From positions 94,279 to 158,278 of the forward strand of contig QCPU01000002.1 in assembly GCA_003212395.1 (NCBI GenBank): 64,000 nt of DNA, given 5' to 3'. A program made the position numbers and the translations under genes. Position 1 is the stretch's first letter; each line of letters starts with the position of its first letter. This document shows positions 33,280 to 43,824 of this stretch, one piece after another. The notes under the pieces are model-generated. The model was not told the DNA's origin, made no database searches, and saw only the letters and a program-made list of their open reading frames with translations. This DNA comes from Prochlorococcus sp. AG-442-B03. Lineage in GTDB: Bacteria; Cyanobacteriota; Cyanobacteriia; PCC-6307; Cyanobiaceae.

Positions 33280-34059
33280 TTAATTCAAAATCTCTACTCT
33301 AAAATCAAGATTTTTTGCCTCATCAGTAGTTAATTTTCTTGACCAAGCTCCTTGTACAGGACTATTCCATCTGAACCCAGCATTTTTAGCTAAAGACCTA
33401 TCTTCGTAACTAATCATAGCCTTGTATAAAAACCTCGGTTCAGTAGCTTTAAGTAAAAGTTCCTCTAAATTATCACATTTTTTGAAGACCTCTGATATGT
33501 AAAAGCAATCAGATAAAGCTCTATGTAAATTCCAAACTGGTATTGAAAAAGATAAAGCCAGATCAGTTACTGAGGGTCTATTTTTTAGTGATTTTTGAAA
33601 AGACCAATTAATATCTTCTAAACTGCATATCCATTTTTTATTAAGTTTAGGTAATCTTCCTTTCCCAAACCATTTCTTATCAAACTCTACATTATGCGCA
33701 ACAATGAAATCCGAACAATCAACAAGTTTTAAAAAGAAATTCAATCCATCTTCCCATGGTTGAGAGATATTAGTTACTTCTGCAGATATACCATTAACAT
33801 ATTCTGCTTCATTATTATTAACCGGGAATAAAAATGAGACCTGTGAAAGTACACATTTAAAAGATACATCAAACAAAATACAACCTATCTCTATCACTTC
33901 ATCTTTATTTTCATCTAAACCTGTTGTTTCAGTATCAAGAATTAAAATTTTTTCAATTTTTTTATTCTGATCTGCAACACTATCTACAGAGGGATGACTG
34001 ATAACTTGATCCTGAAGAATATCCAATTGATTTAATTCTTTTTTGTTAGATAGTTCCAA
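33280..34059 (-). CDS. DEDD-type 3'-5' exonuclease (DnaQ-like)
   Basis: 259 residues with a TTG start. The proofreading-exonuclease residues are all present: D42 and E44 (LDTETTGL), D127 within HNVEFDKKW, and H179/D184 (LHRALSDCF), giving the DEDDh type. The C-terminal 50 residues (SLAKNAGFRWNSP...AWSRKL) are a small extra module found on related exonucleases. It may act as a Pol III epsilon-like or repair nuclease; a polymerase partner gene is not nearby. Confidence 0.85.
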   Translation of the reverse strand: MELSNKKELNQLDILQDQVISHPSVDSVADQNKKIEKILILDTETTGLDENKDEVIEIGCILFDVSFKCVLSQVSFLFPVNNNEAEYVNGISAEVTNISQPWEDGLNFFLKLVDCSDFIVAHNVEFDKKWFGKGRLPKLNKKWICSLEDINWSFQKSLKNRPSVTDLALSFSIPVWNLHRALSDCFYISEVFKKCDNLEELLLKATEPRFLYKAMISYEDRSLAKNAGFRWNSPVQGAWSRKLTTDEAKNLDFRVEILN

Positions 34060-34176
34060 TTAGCTGAAAACACTTTCATTTATCTTGACGCATTTAATTA
34101 AAATTTCTCTTAAATTAATATAAATTAAGAAACATGATTAGAAAATAATTTTTGAAAAATTCTTAGTTTTTGAAAA

Positions 34177-34899
34177 ATGACTTTTACAAAATATCAATTT
34201 AATAATTTTTGTTATTGGCCTTCAAATCCTAAAAAAATTGTGGAATTTATTGGTGGAAGTTATCTAGCTTCTAAACCAGATTTAACTTATAAAAGATTCA
34301 TAGAGAGTTTAATTAATAAAAACTATGCCGTACATGCATATAAATACACTCCACAATTTGATCACCAACAACTTGCTATTAAAGCATGGAGGGATTTCAA
34401 GAATTGCCGAATTTCTTTATCAAAGAGAATAGGAACATCAATTCCTTCAATAAGAATTGGTCATAGCCTAGGCTGCAAACTTCATCTAATTTCACCTGAT
34501 GGTGGAAGAAATTGCGAAAAATTCATATCAATAAGTTTTAATAACTTCAGTGCAAACAAATCTATTCCATTATTGAAACAGATTGCTAAAAAATTAGAAT
34601 TTAATAGTGAATTCAGCCCCAGCCCTGAAAGAACTTTGCGAATAATTGAAAAAACTTATAATCAAAAAAACAACTTCCTAATAAAATTCAACTCAGACGA
34701 ATTAGATCAAACAGATAAATTATTATCTTGTCTCAAAGCACGAAAAGAAGATGATTCAAAGGGGATAATGCTAAAAGGGACACACACTATAATTGCTAGT
34801 GCAGGATTAAGAGAAAATTTATTGGGAGACTGGGCTGATGATGAATTCAAAAGAAATACTATAAAAAAAATTTGCAATTTAATTGATGAATCTTATTAG
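34177..34899 (+). CDS. DUF1350 alpha/beta-hydrolase-like protein
   Basis: 240 residues. It matches the DUF1350 family of cyanobacteria and plastids: [20 protein letters not shown] near residue 21 and the nucleophile-elbow GHSLGCKLH (95-103) of an alpha/beta hydrolase, with S97 as the likely nucleophile. An HTI segment near residue 205 may supply the catalytic His. The substrate is unknown; plant relatives are plastid proteins. Four bases overlap the convergent acs gene. Confidence 0.8.
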   Translation: MTFTKYQFNNFCYWPSNPKKIVEFIGGSYLASKPDLTYKRFIESLINKNYAVHAYKYTPQFDHQQLAIKAWRDFKNCRISLSKRIGTSIPSIRIGHSLGCKLHLISPDGGRNCEKFISISFNNFSANKSIPLLKQIAKKLEFNSEFSPSPERTLRIIEKTYNQKNNFLIKFNSDELDQTDKLLSCLKARKEDDSKGIMLKGTHTIIASAGLRENLLGDWADDEFKRNTIKKICNLIDESY

Positions 34900-36878
34900 G
34901 ATAATTCTTTCAGCTTTTCCAAAACAGAACTATCTTCAAGAGTGCTTATATCACCGGTAATTTTTTCTCCAGCAGCTAAAGATCTTAAAATTCGCCTCAT
35001 AATTTTTCCACTACGTGTTTTCGGAAGAGAGTCAGAAATTATAATTTTTTCAGGCTTTGCAATAATTCCGATTTCATTAACAACATGTTTCTTTAGATCC
35101 TCTACTAATTCTGAAGAACCGTTCACTTCTTTCTCTAGAGATACAAAAGCAACTATAACTTCACCTTTTAAATCATCTTTTTTGCCAACTACTGCAGACT
35201 CTGCGACTGATTTATGACTAACCAAAGCAGATTCTATTTCCATTGTTCCTAACCGATGTCCTGAAACACTTATGACATCATCAACTCTTCCCATAATCCA
35301 TATATATCCATCTTCATCAATGCGTGCTCCATCTCCAGCAAAATAAACATTTTTTTCTCCTTTAAAGGAAATATATTCCCAATAACTCTCCAAATATCTC
35401 TCTGAGTTTCCGTGAATTGTTCTCATCATTCCTGGCCAAGGTTTCTTAACAATTAAATAGCCACCCTCATTCTCCTTAACCTTATCTCCATTCTTATCGA
35501 CAATTTCAACTTCGATTCCTGGGAGAGGGAAAGTAGCTGAACCTGGCTTTGTAGCAACGACTCCAGGCAAGGGGCTTATCATCACACCACCAGTCTCAGT
35601 TTGCCACCAAGTATCAACAATAGGGCATTTATCTTTACCAATAACATCCTTGTACCACATCCATGCTTCAGGATTAATTGGTTCACCAACTGTGCCCAAA
35701 AGTCTAAGACTCTCCAAATTATATTTATCAGGTATTTCACGCCCAGACTTCATAAATGCTCTTATGGCGGTTGGTGCAGTATAAAAAATAGAAACCTTAT
35801 ATTTTTGAACAATTTCCCAAAAAGCCCCTAAATTTGAGGGCCTTGGCACTCCCTCATACATTAAAGTCGTAGCACCATTGGATAAAGGCCCATAAACAAT
35901 GTAACTATGGCCTGTAATCCAACCAACATCAGCAGTACACCAGTAAATATCGTCATCTTTTAAGTCAAAAATCCATTTAAATGTCAAATGGGACCAAAGA
36001 TTGTAACCACCTGTAGTGTGAACTACACCTTTGGGCTTTCCAGTAGAGCCTGAAGTATAAAGAATAAAAAGTCTATCTTCGCTATTCATAATTTCTGGTT
36101 CACAATGATCTTTTTGATCTTTTAATAATTCGTGCCACCAAAAATCTCTATCATCAACCATCGAAATATTTTTTTGGGTTCGTTGAACAACAACTACTTT
36201 TTCAACAACTTTATCTGCACCATTTTCAATAGCCGCATCAACTGCTTTCTTAAGTTCAATCACCTTATCTTTTCTAAAGCCACCATCAGCAGTAACAACA
36301 AATCTGGCTTTTCCATCAATTAACCTATCTTTTAAAGCTTCTGAAGAAAATCCTCCAAAGACAACTGAATGAGGCGCGCCAATTCTTGCACAAGCTAACA
36401 TCGCAAACATCGCTTCAGGAATCATCGGCATATAAATACATACCAAATCTCCTTTTTTTACACCAATTGCTTTTAATGCATTAGCTGCTTTACATACCTT
36501 TTTTAGAAGTTCTTCATAAGTATATTTTTTGCAATCTCCCGGTTCGCCTTCCCATATAAGTGCAGTCTTCCCTCCAAGCCCTCTTTTAATGTGTCTATCT
36601 AAGCAGTTATATGTAATATTAAGTTCCCCTTCTTTGAACCATTTAAAAAAGGGCGCATTTTCGTTATCTAATACAGTTTGAAATGGCTCAAACCAATCTA
36701 ATTCAGATTTTGCAAAAGATTCCCAAAATTGAATAGGATTATCTGATGCTTGTTTTTTTAGATTTAGTAATTCTTCTTGAGTACTAATATTTGAGTTTTC
36801 TGCAAATGTTTTTGATGGAGGGAAAATTCTCTTTTCTTCAAGTATGTTATTGATTGAATTTTTTTTATCTAATGACAT
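34896..36878 (-). CDS. acs: Acetyl-CoA synthetase
   Basis: 660 residues, full length. It activates acetate with ATP and CoA. The AMP-binding loop [11 protein letters not shown] is at 274-284, and WWQTETGG, the family-specific A5 region, follows further on. The C-terminal [13 protein letters not shown] holds catalytic lysine K625, the residue that is acetylated in the bacterial enzyme for regulation. No deacetylase gene is seen nearby. It is 94 bases behind sds on the same strand. Confidence 0.97.
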   Translation of the reverse strand: MSLDKKNSINNILEEKRIFPPSKTFAENSNISTQEELLNLKKQASDNPIQFWESFAKSELDWFEPFQTVLDNENAPFFKWFKEGELNITYNCLDRHIKRGLGGKTALIWEGEPGDCKKYTYEELLKKVCKAANALKAIGVKKGDLVCIYMPMIPEAMFAMLACARIGAPHSVVFGGFSSEALKDRLIDGKARFVVTADGGFRKDKVIELKKAVDAAIENGADKVVEKVVVVQRTQKNISMVDDRDFWWHELLKDQKDHCEPEIMNSEDRLFILYTSGSTGKPKGVVHTTGGYNLWSHLTFKWIFDLKDDDIYWCTADVGWITGHSYIVYGPLSNGATTLMYEGVPRPSNLGAFWEIVQKYKVSIFYTAPTAIRAFMKSGREIPDKYNLESLRLLGTVGEPINPEAWMWYKDVIGKDKCPIVDTWWQTETGGVMISPLPGVVATKPGSATFPLPGIEVEIVDKNGDKVKENEGGYLIVKKPWPGMMRTIHGNSERYLESYWEYISFKGEKNVYFAGDGARIDEDGYIWIMGRVDDVISVSGHRLGTMEIESALVSHKSVAESAVVGKKDDLKGEVIVAFVSLEKEVNGSSELVEDLKKHVVNEIGIIAKPEKIIISDSLPKTRSGKIMRRILRSLAAGEKITGDISTLEDSSVLEKLKELS

Positions 36879-36972
36879 TAAATAAATCTATGCTTAATAA
36901 ATTTAGTCGAAAAAATTAAGGTTTTCAAAAATTTTAATATTAATTTAGCTCAAAGATTTATTTCTAATAGAT

Positions 36973-37944
36973 CTAATAAATACGACTTAGAACATATTCT
37001 GGAAGAGCCATTAAAGCTCTTTTATATTCTGAGTCAGGAAGCCAGACTATAGCTTCTTTGGAAAGCATTGCAAAATTCTCAGCTAGTTTCCTGGAACTTT
37101 CAATAGCTTTAGAGTTCATGATGATATTAAGAGCATCATCTAAATCATCTTTTTCAGCAAGTTCTCTGTTTATAAGAACTGACAATTGTTTATTTTCTTC
37201 TAAGGCATATAAAACTGGGGCGGTAAGATAACCACTAGCAAGATCACTTACAGCAGGTTTTCCGAGTTGTTTATCATTTCCAGTAAAATCAAGAATGTCA
37301 TCTACAACTTGGAATGCCAAACCAATATTTTTGCCAAAATCGTACAACGAGGTTAATTTTTCGTCATTAATGCCACTCAAAACTCCAGCTGCTTTGCAAC
37401 TATTGGCTATTAATGATGCTGTTTTACAATAACTTTTATTGATGTATTTGGAAAAAGATTGAGCCGAATCAAATCTATTTAAATTTTGTTTAATTTCACC
37501 CTCTGCTAAATCCATTATTACTCTACTAAGTAATTTAACTACATTCACATTGTCAAGATTTGCTAGGTGCCAACTTGCTTGAGCGAATAAAAAGTCACCC
37601 GCCAAAACAGCTACTCTGGTATTAAATCTACTATGAACTGTATCTACTCCTCTTCTTGTAGATGCCTCATCAACAACATCATCATGGACTAATGAGGCTG
37701 TATGAATCATCTCAGTTATTTCAGCGAGCCTTTTATGTTTGGTTGTCAAGCAAAATTCAGGAGATATAGCTTTTGAAATTAATAAAACTATACCAGGTCT
37801 CAACCTTTTACCCCCAGCACTAAAAAGGTGTTCTGCTGCGGCTTGAAGAATTGGGTGACCAGCTCCTATTAGATTTTTCAGTTCTAAAATAAGATCATCA
37901 AGATCATTTTCAACTGGTTGTAATAGCTTTGTTACTGTATTCAT
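36973..37944 (-). CDS. sds: Solanesyl (polyprenyl) diphosphate synthase
   Basis: 323 residues. Two aspartate-rich prenyltransferase motifs are present: D88-D89-x2-D92 (HDDVVDEASTRRG) and D215-D216-x2-D219 (FQVVDDILDF). GGKRLRPG at 44-51 is also typical. The small residues before the first motif (HTASLV) leave a long product channel, consistent with the chain-length class that makes the plastoquinone side chain. It lies in a probable comB-nit-amidase-murI-sds unit (27-base gap from murI). Confidence 0.92.
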   Translation of the reverse strand: MNTVTKLLQPVENDLDDLILELKNLIGAGHPILQAAAEHLFSAGGKRLRPGIVLLISKAISPEFCLTTKHKRLAEITEMIHTASLVHDDVVDEASTRRGVDTVHSRFNTRVAVLAGDFLFAQASWHLANLDNVNVVKLLSRVIMDLAEGEIKQNLNRFDSAQSFSKYINKSYCKTASLIANSCKAAGVLSGINDEKLTSLYDFGKNIGLAFQVVDDILDFTGNDKQLGKPAVSDLASGYLTAPVLYALEENKQLSVLINRELAEKDDLDDALNIIMNSKAIESSRKLAENFAMLSKEAIVWLPDSEYKRALMALPEYVLSRIY

Positions 37945-37971
37945 GATTGACCTCTCCTATATATTAAGGAA

Positions 37972-38766
37972 TCAAACATTACTTCGGAGGTTAACCAACC
38001 TAATTTCTTTATTAATTCCAAGCCAAAATTTTACTTTTTTGGAAAACTCATCTCTTTCTGAAGTAACAAAAAATTTTACATTTTCGAAAGAAATACTCTC
38101 ATAGCGGTCAGTTTCTGGAATAGCAAAAGATTCATTAAATTTTTTTATTAATGCTACGGATGGATCAATAATTTTTATATTTGAATCTAATTTTTTTCTT
38201 AAAAAGTCATAAATTAAAGGGTAGTGACTACATCCAAGTATTAATTCTTCAATATTTTTGTTTATTAGTGGTCTTAAGTATAAGTCTGAAAGACTATTTA
38301 ACTTATCAAGATTTAATTTTTCTTTTTCAATTTCTGATACAAATTCTGGACATTCTTGCTGAAATATTGTCGTATTCCTCTCTTTAGAATTTATAGCGTT
38401 TTCGTAATATGATGATCGAACAGTTGCTTGTGTTGCTAAGACACCTATTGTTTGTTTATCAACTATTTCCGATACTGAGTTTATAAGATCAAAACAAGGG
38501 ACCTTTAGATTATCTTCTAGAATATCAAGTGCACAGGCATTTGTAGTGTTACAAGCAACTAAAAGTGCATCCAAATTCTTATCAACAAAAAAAGTACAAA
38601 TCTCCTTTGCAATTAATCTGATCTCTTTAGAATTTTTGTTCCCAAAAGGTATTCTTTTTGTATCCGCTAAATAAAAAACCTCTACATCTTTACGTGTTTT
38701 TAGTAAAGAATTAAGGATAGTAAAACCACCTATTCCGCTATCAAATATACCTATTTTAAGTTTCAC
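37972..38766 (-). CDS. murI: Glutamate racemase
   Basis: 264 residues with a GTG start whose GTGA overlaps the stop of the amidase gene, so translational coupling is likely. It makes D-glutamate for peptidoglycan. Substrate motif FDSGIGG (8-14) and the two catalytic cysteines, C72 (VACNTTNA) and C179 (LILGCSHYPL), are clear. Sharing a unit with an N-acetylmuramoyl-L-alanine amidase fits cell-wall metabolism. Confidence 0.95.
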   Translation of the reverse strand: MKLKIGIFDSGIGGFTILNSLLKTRKDVEVFYLADTKRIPFGNKNSKEIRLIAKEICTFFVDKNLDALLVACNTTNACALDILEDNLKVPCFDLINSVSEIVDKQTIGVLATQATVRSSYYENAINSKERNTTIFQQECPEFVSEIEKEKLNLDKLNSLSDLYLRPLINKNIEELILGCSHYPLIYDFLRKKLDSNIKIIDPSVALIKKFNESFAIPETDRYESISFENVKFFVTSERDEFSKKVKFWLGINKEIRLVNLRSNV

Positions 38767-39848
38767 CCTACTTTATCTAAATATTCGAGGATGCCTTTTG
38801 CAATTGCATAGGCTAATCTTTTTCGATGGGTTATTTTTTCTAATCTTCTTGCATCTAATCTGCCCGTTAAAAATCCAATTTCTACGAGGACTGCGGGCAT
38901 CCTAGTATTTTTAATTACATAAAATCGACCTTGTTTAACTCCTCGATCAGGACTCCCAGGGGAAACTCTTAAAATTTGTTTTTGAATTCTTTTCGCGAGT
39001 AATCTTCCTCTCCAACCTCTGTAATAAAAAGTTTCCAATCCATTAATATCCCTTCTTTTCCCTCTTGAGGCATTTGCATGAATACTTACAAAGATATCTG
39101 CACCCGTATTATTAGCAATGGAAACTCTTGGAGTTAAATCCAAATCAACGTCATTTGTTCTAGTCAGCCTTACTTTGACACCTTTATCAGAAAGTAAATT
39201 TTTAACTATTTTTGAAACCTCTAGAACAACATCTGTTTCTCTAATACCACCAATACCTATTGCTCCTGGGTCAGGTCCTCCATGCCCTGGATCGATTACA
39301 ACCTCAAACTTGTTCCGTTTTACCTCTGGTAGTTTCAAGTAACCATAATTATTTTTCTTCCTATGAATTAAATTTTGATTTACTTTGATATTTTCTCTTT
39401 TCTTTTCAACTAAACCTTCACCAATCTTTTTAAATGAATATTTTGGGTTAAATAGTTTAATTCTCCATCTATTTTGATCTAAGCCAACCATTTGCCAAGT
39501 TAAAGGTTTCAAATAAGTCTCTGCCTTAAATTCAATTACTAGTCTTGTTTTACCCTTATCTGGTTTACCTAATCTAATTTCATTTATTGGGCCATTACCT
39601 TTTATTGTTCTGGGATTTGTTAATTCCCCCGGAAAATCTACCCAGAATCTATCCCCAGATATTTGGTTAGCCTTCTGAAAGTATGCTTTTAAATTTGTAT
39701 TTGATTTAGTTCTTAATTCTAAAACTCCATTAGTATTTATAGCCCATGCCGCAAGAGCACTTGAAGATTTAACTGGAATGATTGAAGAATTTAAAAATAA
39801 AAAAACGGATAAATAACGAAAAAGTTTATTATCTAAAAACTTTATCAT
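38763..39848 (-). CDS. N-acetylmuramoyl-L-alanine amidase with AMIN domain
   Basis: 361 residues with a signal peptide (residues 1-34). An AMIN-type domain (about 35-135) binds cell envelope. The C-terminal Amidase_3 domain begins VVIDPGHGGPDPGAIG, with zinc ligands H189, E204 (IRETDVVLE) and H257 (SIHANAS). It cleaves peptide stems from peptidoglycan glycan strands in the periplasm and probably serves septum splitting. Its start codon shares one base with the stop of the upstream nit gene, and its stop overlaps the murI start. Confidence 0.93.
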   Translation of the reverse strand: MIKFLDNKLFRYLSVFLFLNSSIIPVKSSSALAAWAINTNGVLELRTKSNTNLKAYFQKANQISGDRFWVDFPGELTNPRTIKGNGPINEIRLGKPDKGKTRLVIEFKAETYLKPLTWQMVGLDQNRWRIKLFNPKYSFKKIGEGLVEKKRENIKVNQNLIHRKKNNYGYLKLPEVKRNKFEVVIDPGHGGPDPGAIGIGGIRETDVVLEVSKIVKNLLSDKGVKVRLTRTNDVDLDLTPRVSIANNTGADIFVSIHANASRGKRRDINGLETFYYRGWRGRLLAKRIQKQILRVSPGSPDRGVKQGRFYVIKNTRMPAVLVEIGFLTGRLDARRLEKITHRKRLAYAIAKGILEYLDKVG

Positions 39849-40675
39849 TAGTTTGAAAACAATTTGTTTTTTCTATGTTTAAGGCTTGGCATCTGCTCCC
39901 TAATTTTCTTTACTCTTTCTTTATCAGCAGGTGCTATTGCAGCTCCCTGAGTTTTTCCAGCATCAGATAAAACTGTACCCCAAGGGTCAATTACCATTGC
40001 ATGGCCATGACTTTGCCTTCTTCCATAATGAATCCCAGTTTGAGCTGGAGCGACTACATATGCTGTATTCTCAATTGCTCTTGCTTGTAATAGGATTTGC
40101 CAATGATCTTTCCCAGTAAATGCTGTAAAAGCTGCGGGAATCATAATAAGCTCTGCACCATTTGAAGACAAATATCTATAGAGTTCAGGAAATCTAACGT
40201 CGTAACATATCGACAATCCTATTTTGCATAAACCTGGGACATCTACAACAGGTGGATACTCTGCTCCAGATAAAATAGTGGATGATTCCTTGTATAAATT
40301 TCCATCTGGCAAATCAACATCAAACAAATGAATCTTGTCGTATTTTGCCAAAATCTGTCCATCTTTCCCAAATAAGGCTGACCTATTAAAAGTATGACTA
40401 TCATCACCAGCAGGAACGGGATACCCTCCTCCCAAAAGAAATACTTGATATCTTTGTGACATAGTTTTTAGAAAATTTGCGCACTTCTCTGACAATTCAG
40501 AAGCTAATCTAAGTTTTTCATCATCTCCTCCTAAAAAAGCAAAATTCTCAGGCAAACCTATTAACTCAGCACCTCTTCTCGCAGCTAATTCAATCTGTTC
40601 TTCTGCTTCAGTAAAATTTGCTTCGACATTTGAAGTACTTGTAATTTGCAATGCAGCTACCAAAAAATCAGTCAA
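39848..40675 (-). CDS. Nit1-type amidase (nitrilase superfamily)
   Basis: 275 residues with a TTG start. The Glu-Lys-Cys triad of nitrilases is complete: E43 (LPENFAF), K114 (KYDKIHLFDV) and C157 (LSICYDVRFPEL). The K-x-x-L-F-D-V-D context matches the Nit1 branch, which repairs deaminated glutathione, rather than nitrile hydrolases. That substrate is inferred from the family, not shown by the sequence. It lies second in the comB-nit-amidase-murI-sds unit, 30 bases after comB. Confidence 0.85.
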   Translation of the reverse strand: MTDFLVAALQITSTSNVEANFTEAEEQIELAARRGAELIGLPENFAFLGGDDEKLRLASELSEKCANFLKTMSQRYQVFLLGGGYPVPAGDDSHTFNRSALFGKDGQILAKYDKIHLFDVDLPDGNLYKESSTILSGAEYPPVVDVPGLCKIGLSICYDVRFPELYRYLSSNGAELIMIPAAFTAFTGKDHWQILLQARAIENTAYVVAPAQTGIHYGRRQSHGHAMVIDPWGTVLSDAGKTQGAAIAPADKERVKKIREQMPSLKHRKNKLFSN

Positions 40676-40705
40676 GACTTTACTCCTAATGAACCAATTC
40701 GTAAA

Positions 40706-41440
40706 TTATGAGGCACGAATCACACCTTTTTCAACTTGAGCTGGAACAATATCTAAGCAATCAAGTTCAGAGCAACATTTAAAATCATCCTCATAATCTC
40801 CAAGACTTGTCAATCTTTTGCCATGGGTTGCTGTTTTTAAACATTTCAAAATATCATTTTTCCAGACATCCCAAAGTGCCAAAGCAGCTTGTAATTCGTC
40901 ATTCAGAATATTAATTTCGAAATCACAGTTCTGTTTTAGGTATGAGGCCAAAGCTCCAGCAGCTAAAGAATCCTCAAGTGAATAAGAGCCTTCCCAACCA
41001 CTACCAAGTATTAAAACATTTTCACTTTTTAATGAAATGATTTTTTCGGCAACTGCTTTCCTATTTGGGAGACCCATAGCAAATAAATGCTTAGCATTTT
41101 GAACTTTGTGCAATGATTTAGTACCATTAGTCGTACTCATAAATAGTCTTTTACCATTAACAACTTTCTTTGTAACTGATAAAGGAGAATTACCTAAATC
41201 AAAGCCCTCAATTTTCTTTCCGCCTCTTTCTCCAAGCATTAGTCTCTTTTCAGCTTGCCACTTAATTGCAGATTCTTTTAATAAATCTAAATTTGCAAAA
41301 ACTTGAATTGAATCAGCTCCATTTTTTAAAGCCCAAGAAATTGTGGTTGTAGCTCTTAAAACATCAATGACCACTGCAATATCTGGATTATTTTCAGGAA
41401 CATCCTTTGCGACGTGATAATAAGTAAGATTAATAATCAA
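40706..41440 (-). CDS. comB: ComB-like 2-phosphosulfolactate phosphatase family
   Basis: 244 residues with a TTG start. It matches the ComB family: VAVVIDVLRATTTISWALKNGA-like sequence in the first third (VVIDVLRATTTISWALKNGA), GERGGKKIEGFDLGNSP near 70-86 and GTKSLHKV near 104. In methanogens ComB dephosphorylates phosphosulfolactate in coenzyme M synthesis, a pathway absent in cyanobacteria, so the substrate here must differ. The role is unknown, yet the gene is widespread in cyanobacteria. It leads the cell-wall gene unit. Confidence 0.85.
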   Translation of the reverse strand: MIINLTYYHVAKDVPENNPDIAVVIDVLRATTTISWALKNGADSIQVFANLDLLKESAIKWQAEKRLMLGERGGKKIEGFDLGNSPLSVTKKVVNGKRLFMSTTNGTKSLHKVQNAKHLFAMGLPNRKAVAEKIISLKSENVLILGSGWEGSYSLEDSLAAGALASYLKQNCDFEINILNDELQAALALWDVWKNDILKCLKTATHGKRLTSLGDYEDDFKCCSELDCLDIVPAQVEKGVIRAS

Positions 41441-41528
41441 ATCCTTTTCTGAATTTATTATAGAAAACAGTTACTTAATTTGATTATTTTTTTTTAAAAA
41501 ACAAACTTATTGATAATATAAAAATAAT

Positions 41529-42878
41529 TTGTTTTTACAGAAATCTTATCAAGTAATTAATTTGAAAATGAATAATATCCGCACAATAAAAGGTGGAGTT
41601 AATTTAAAAGGAAAAGTAAAAGTACCTGGAGATAAATCTATTTCTCATAGAGCTCTAATAATAGGAAGTATTGCTGAGGGTGACACGACTATTGAGGGGT
41701 TCTTACATTCTGAAGATCCACTTTCAACTGCTGATTGTCTAAGAAAATTAGGTGTAAATATACCAAAAATAAAAAAAAATGAGCCTTTTACGATTTCAGG
41801 ATTGGGTCTTGATGGATTTAAAGAGCCCAAAGAAATTCTAAATTGTGGGAATTCGGGAACCACCATGCGATTATTAATGGGGTTACTTGCCGGTCAAGAA
41901 GGCAAGAATTTCATCTTAACTGGTGACATTTCTCTTAATGAAAGGCCAATGGGGAGAGTGGGCAAACCGTTATCGTTGATGGGTGGCAAAATTTTTGGTA
42001 GAGAAAAAGGAAACAAAGCTCCAATCTCAATTGATGGGAATAAATTAAAAGGGTGTGTTATAGGAACCCCTGTAGCGAGTGCTCAAGTAAAATCTGCAAT
42101 CTTATTAGCAGGCCTCAAAGCTTCTGGAACCACTTCTGTTATTGAACCAGCATCTTCAAGAGATCATACTGAAAGAATGTTAAAAGCATTTGGAGCAGAC
42201 ATCAGTATCAGAGGAGAATTAGGAAGGAATGTAGTTATCAAGTCAGGGGGTAACTTAATTGGCCAGAGGATATTGATTCCTGGAGACATAAGCTCTGCTT
42301 CTTTTTGGATGATTGCTGCATCTATTGTTCCAAATTCAGAGGTTTTAATTCAGAATGTAGGACTAAATCCCACTAGAACAGGGATTTTAAATGTAATGGA
42401 TTCAATGGGGTGTGATTATGAGATTTTAGATAAATCCACTATTGCAGGTGAACCTATTGGATCTATTAAAGTAAAGACTTCAAATAATTTAAGATCATTC
42501 ACTATTGAAGGTGATATTCTCCCAAAACTTATAGATGAAATTCCTATCCTTACTGTGGCTGCCTGTTTTTGTAATGGAGTTTCTGAAATTAAGGATGCAC
42601 AAGAATTAAGAGTTAAGGAGACAGATCGATTAAAAGTCATGGCAAAACAGTTACAAAAATTCGGTGCTGAAATAATAGAAAAAGAGGATGGGTTAATTAT
42701 CAATGGGCAATCAAAATTTCATTCTGCGGAAGTAGACAGTGAGACAGATCATCGAGTAGCGATGAGTCTTGCTATTGCTTCACTTCTTGCCAAAGGTACC
42801 TCAAAAATCATGAGAGCAGACGCAGCTAGCGTCTCGTATCCCACTTTTTGGGAAGAGCTGGCCAAACTAACTAACTAG
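41529..42878 (+). CDS. aroA: 3-Phosphoshikimate 1-carboxyvinyltransferase
   Basis: EPSP synthase of the shikimate pathway; full length at about 436 residues from ATG 41568. Motifs: [11 protein letters not shown] (near residue 33 of the long form, PEP/S3P binding), [12 protein letters not shown] (about 106) and the downstream LNERPMGR. The longest frame starts at a TTG (41529), but the first 13 residues ([13 protein letters not shown]) are unlike the family and the ATG at 41568 is the better start. It is followed by an MnmC-like gene 15 bases later. Confidence 0.96.
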   Translation: MFLQKSYQVINLKMNNIRTIKGGVNLKGKVKVPGDKSISHRALIIGSIAEGDTTIEGFLHSEDPLSTADCLRKLGVNIPKIKKNEPFTISGLGLDGFKEPKEILNCGNSGTTMRLLMGLLAGQEGKNFILTGDISLNERPMGRVGKPLSLMGGKIFGREKGNKAPISIDGNKLKGCVIGTPVASAQVKSAILLAGLKASGTTSVIEPASSRDHTERMLKAFGADISIRGELGRNVVIKSGGNLIGQRILIPGDISSASFWMIAASIVPNSEVLIQNVGLNPTRTGILNVMDSMGCDYEILDKSTIAGEPIGSIKVKTSNNLRSFTIEGDILPKLIDEIPILTVAACFCNGVSEIKDAQELRVKETDRLKVMAKQLQKFGAEIIEKEDGLIINGQSKFHSAEVDSETDHRVAMSLAIASLLAKGTSKIMRADAASVSYPTFWEELAKLTN

Positions 42879-42893
42879 CCTTTAAAAAGTTTT

Positions 42894-43799
42894 TTGTCTG
42901 AATTAATAGAAATTTTAACTAAAGATGGTACTTACTCTTTAAGAAGTATGTTTTTTCAAGAGAACTTCCATAGTTTATTGGGAGCATTGGAGGAAACAAA
43001 GTCAAAATTTACAGCTACTTCTAATTTGCAAAGATTTAAGGGGAAATCTCTTAATGTTTTGGATATATGTTTTGGTTTAGGATACAATTCCGCTTCTTTA
43101 TTAGATGAATTAATTAAACAAAAATCGTATTTAAATTTGTATGCGTTAGAGATTGATAAAAAGCCTCTTGAATATTCACTTAGAAATGATTCTTTTTTAA
43201 AATTATGGGCTCCAAAAGTCAGAACAATATTTGAGTCACTTTATCTAAAAGATTACTTTGAGGATCAATTTTTTAAGTGCAGTGTTTTATGGGGTGATGC
43301 TAGAGAAAAAATCAACATTATTCCTTCATCTATTAAATTCGATCTGATTTATTTAGATGGTTTTTCTCCTCAAAAATGCCCACAAGTATGGACAATTGAA
43401 TTTTTATCTAAAGTCAAAGAAAAGCTCAAGACTCAGGGTTATTTAATAACTTATTCTTCTTCAGCGGCAGTAAGAAAAACTTTAAGAAATCTTGGATTAG
43501 AGATTTTTACTATTAAGCCAAGTTTTCAAAATAGAACTTTTTGGAGTCAGGGAACTGTCGCAATATCAAGAGTTGATACGAATAAATTGGAACCAAATTT
43601 CAATTTTGAAAAGTTATCTTTAATGGAAGAGGAACATCTTTTAACCAAAGCTAGTATTCCATATAGAGATCAAGATTTAAACTCAAGTAAAGACGATATA
43701 ATCAAGAAAAGAATAGATGAGCAATTATTCTCAAATCTATTATCTACAAAAAAATGGAGAGAGAAGTGGGGAATGACGAAGTTATCCGTTAAGAGTTAA
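42894..43799 (+). CDS. MnmC-like (MnmD) tRNA methyltransferase
   Basis: 301 residues with a TTG start 15 bases behind aroA. The SAM-binding motif LDICFGLGYNSASLLDEL (about 55-72) and the DUF752 signature DLIYLDGFSPQKCPQVWTIEF (about 147-167) identify the methyltransferase half of MnmC. That enzyme completes the 5-methylaminomethyl-2-thiouridine modification at the tRNA wobble base. The FAD-dependent half of full MnmC is absent, as in many stand-alone MnmD proteins. Confidence 0.82.
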   Translation: MSELIEILTKDGTYSLRSMFFQENFHSLLGALEETKSKFTATSNLQRFKGKSLNVLDICFGLGYNSASLLDELIKQKSYLNLYALEIDKKPLEYSLRNDSFLKLWAPKVRTIFESLYLKDYFEDQFFKCSVLWGDAREKINIIPSSIKFDLIYLDGFSPQKCPQVWTIEFLSKVKEKLKTQGYLITYSSSAAVRKTLRNLGLEIFTIKPSFQNRTFWSQGTVAISRVDTNKLEPNFNFEKLSLMEEEHLLTKASIPYRDQDLNSSKDDIIKKRIDEQLFSNLLSTKKWREKWGMTKLSVKS

Positions 43800-43824
43800 A
43801 TTTAAATAAGGATTTCAAATAAAT

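Noticed and set aside
35601..36323. Plus-strand frames inside acs
   Set aside because: Antisense shadows of a perfectly conserved acetyl-CoA synthetase; composition is Asn/Phe-rich as expected for antisense of AT-rich codons.
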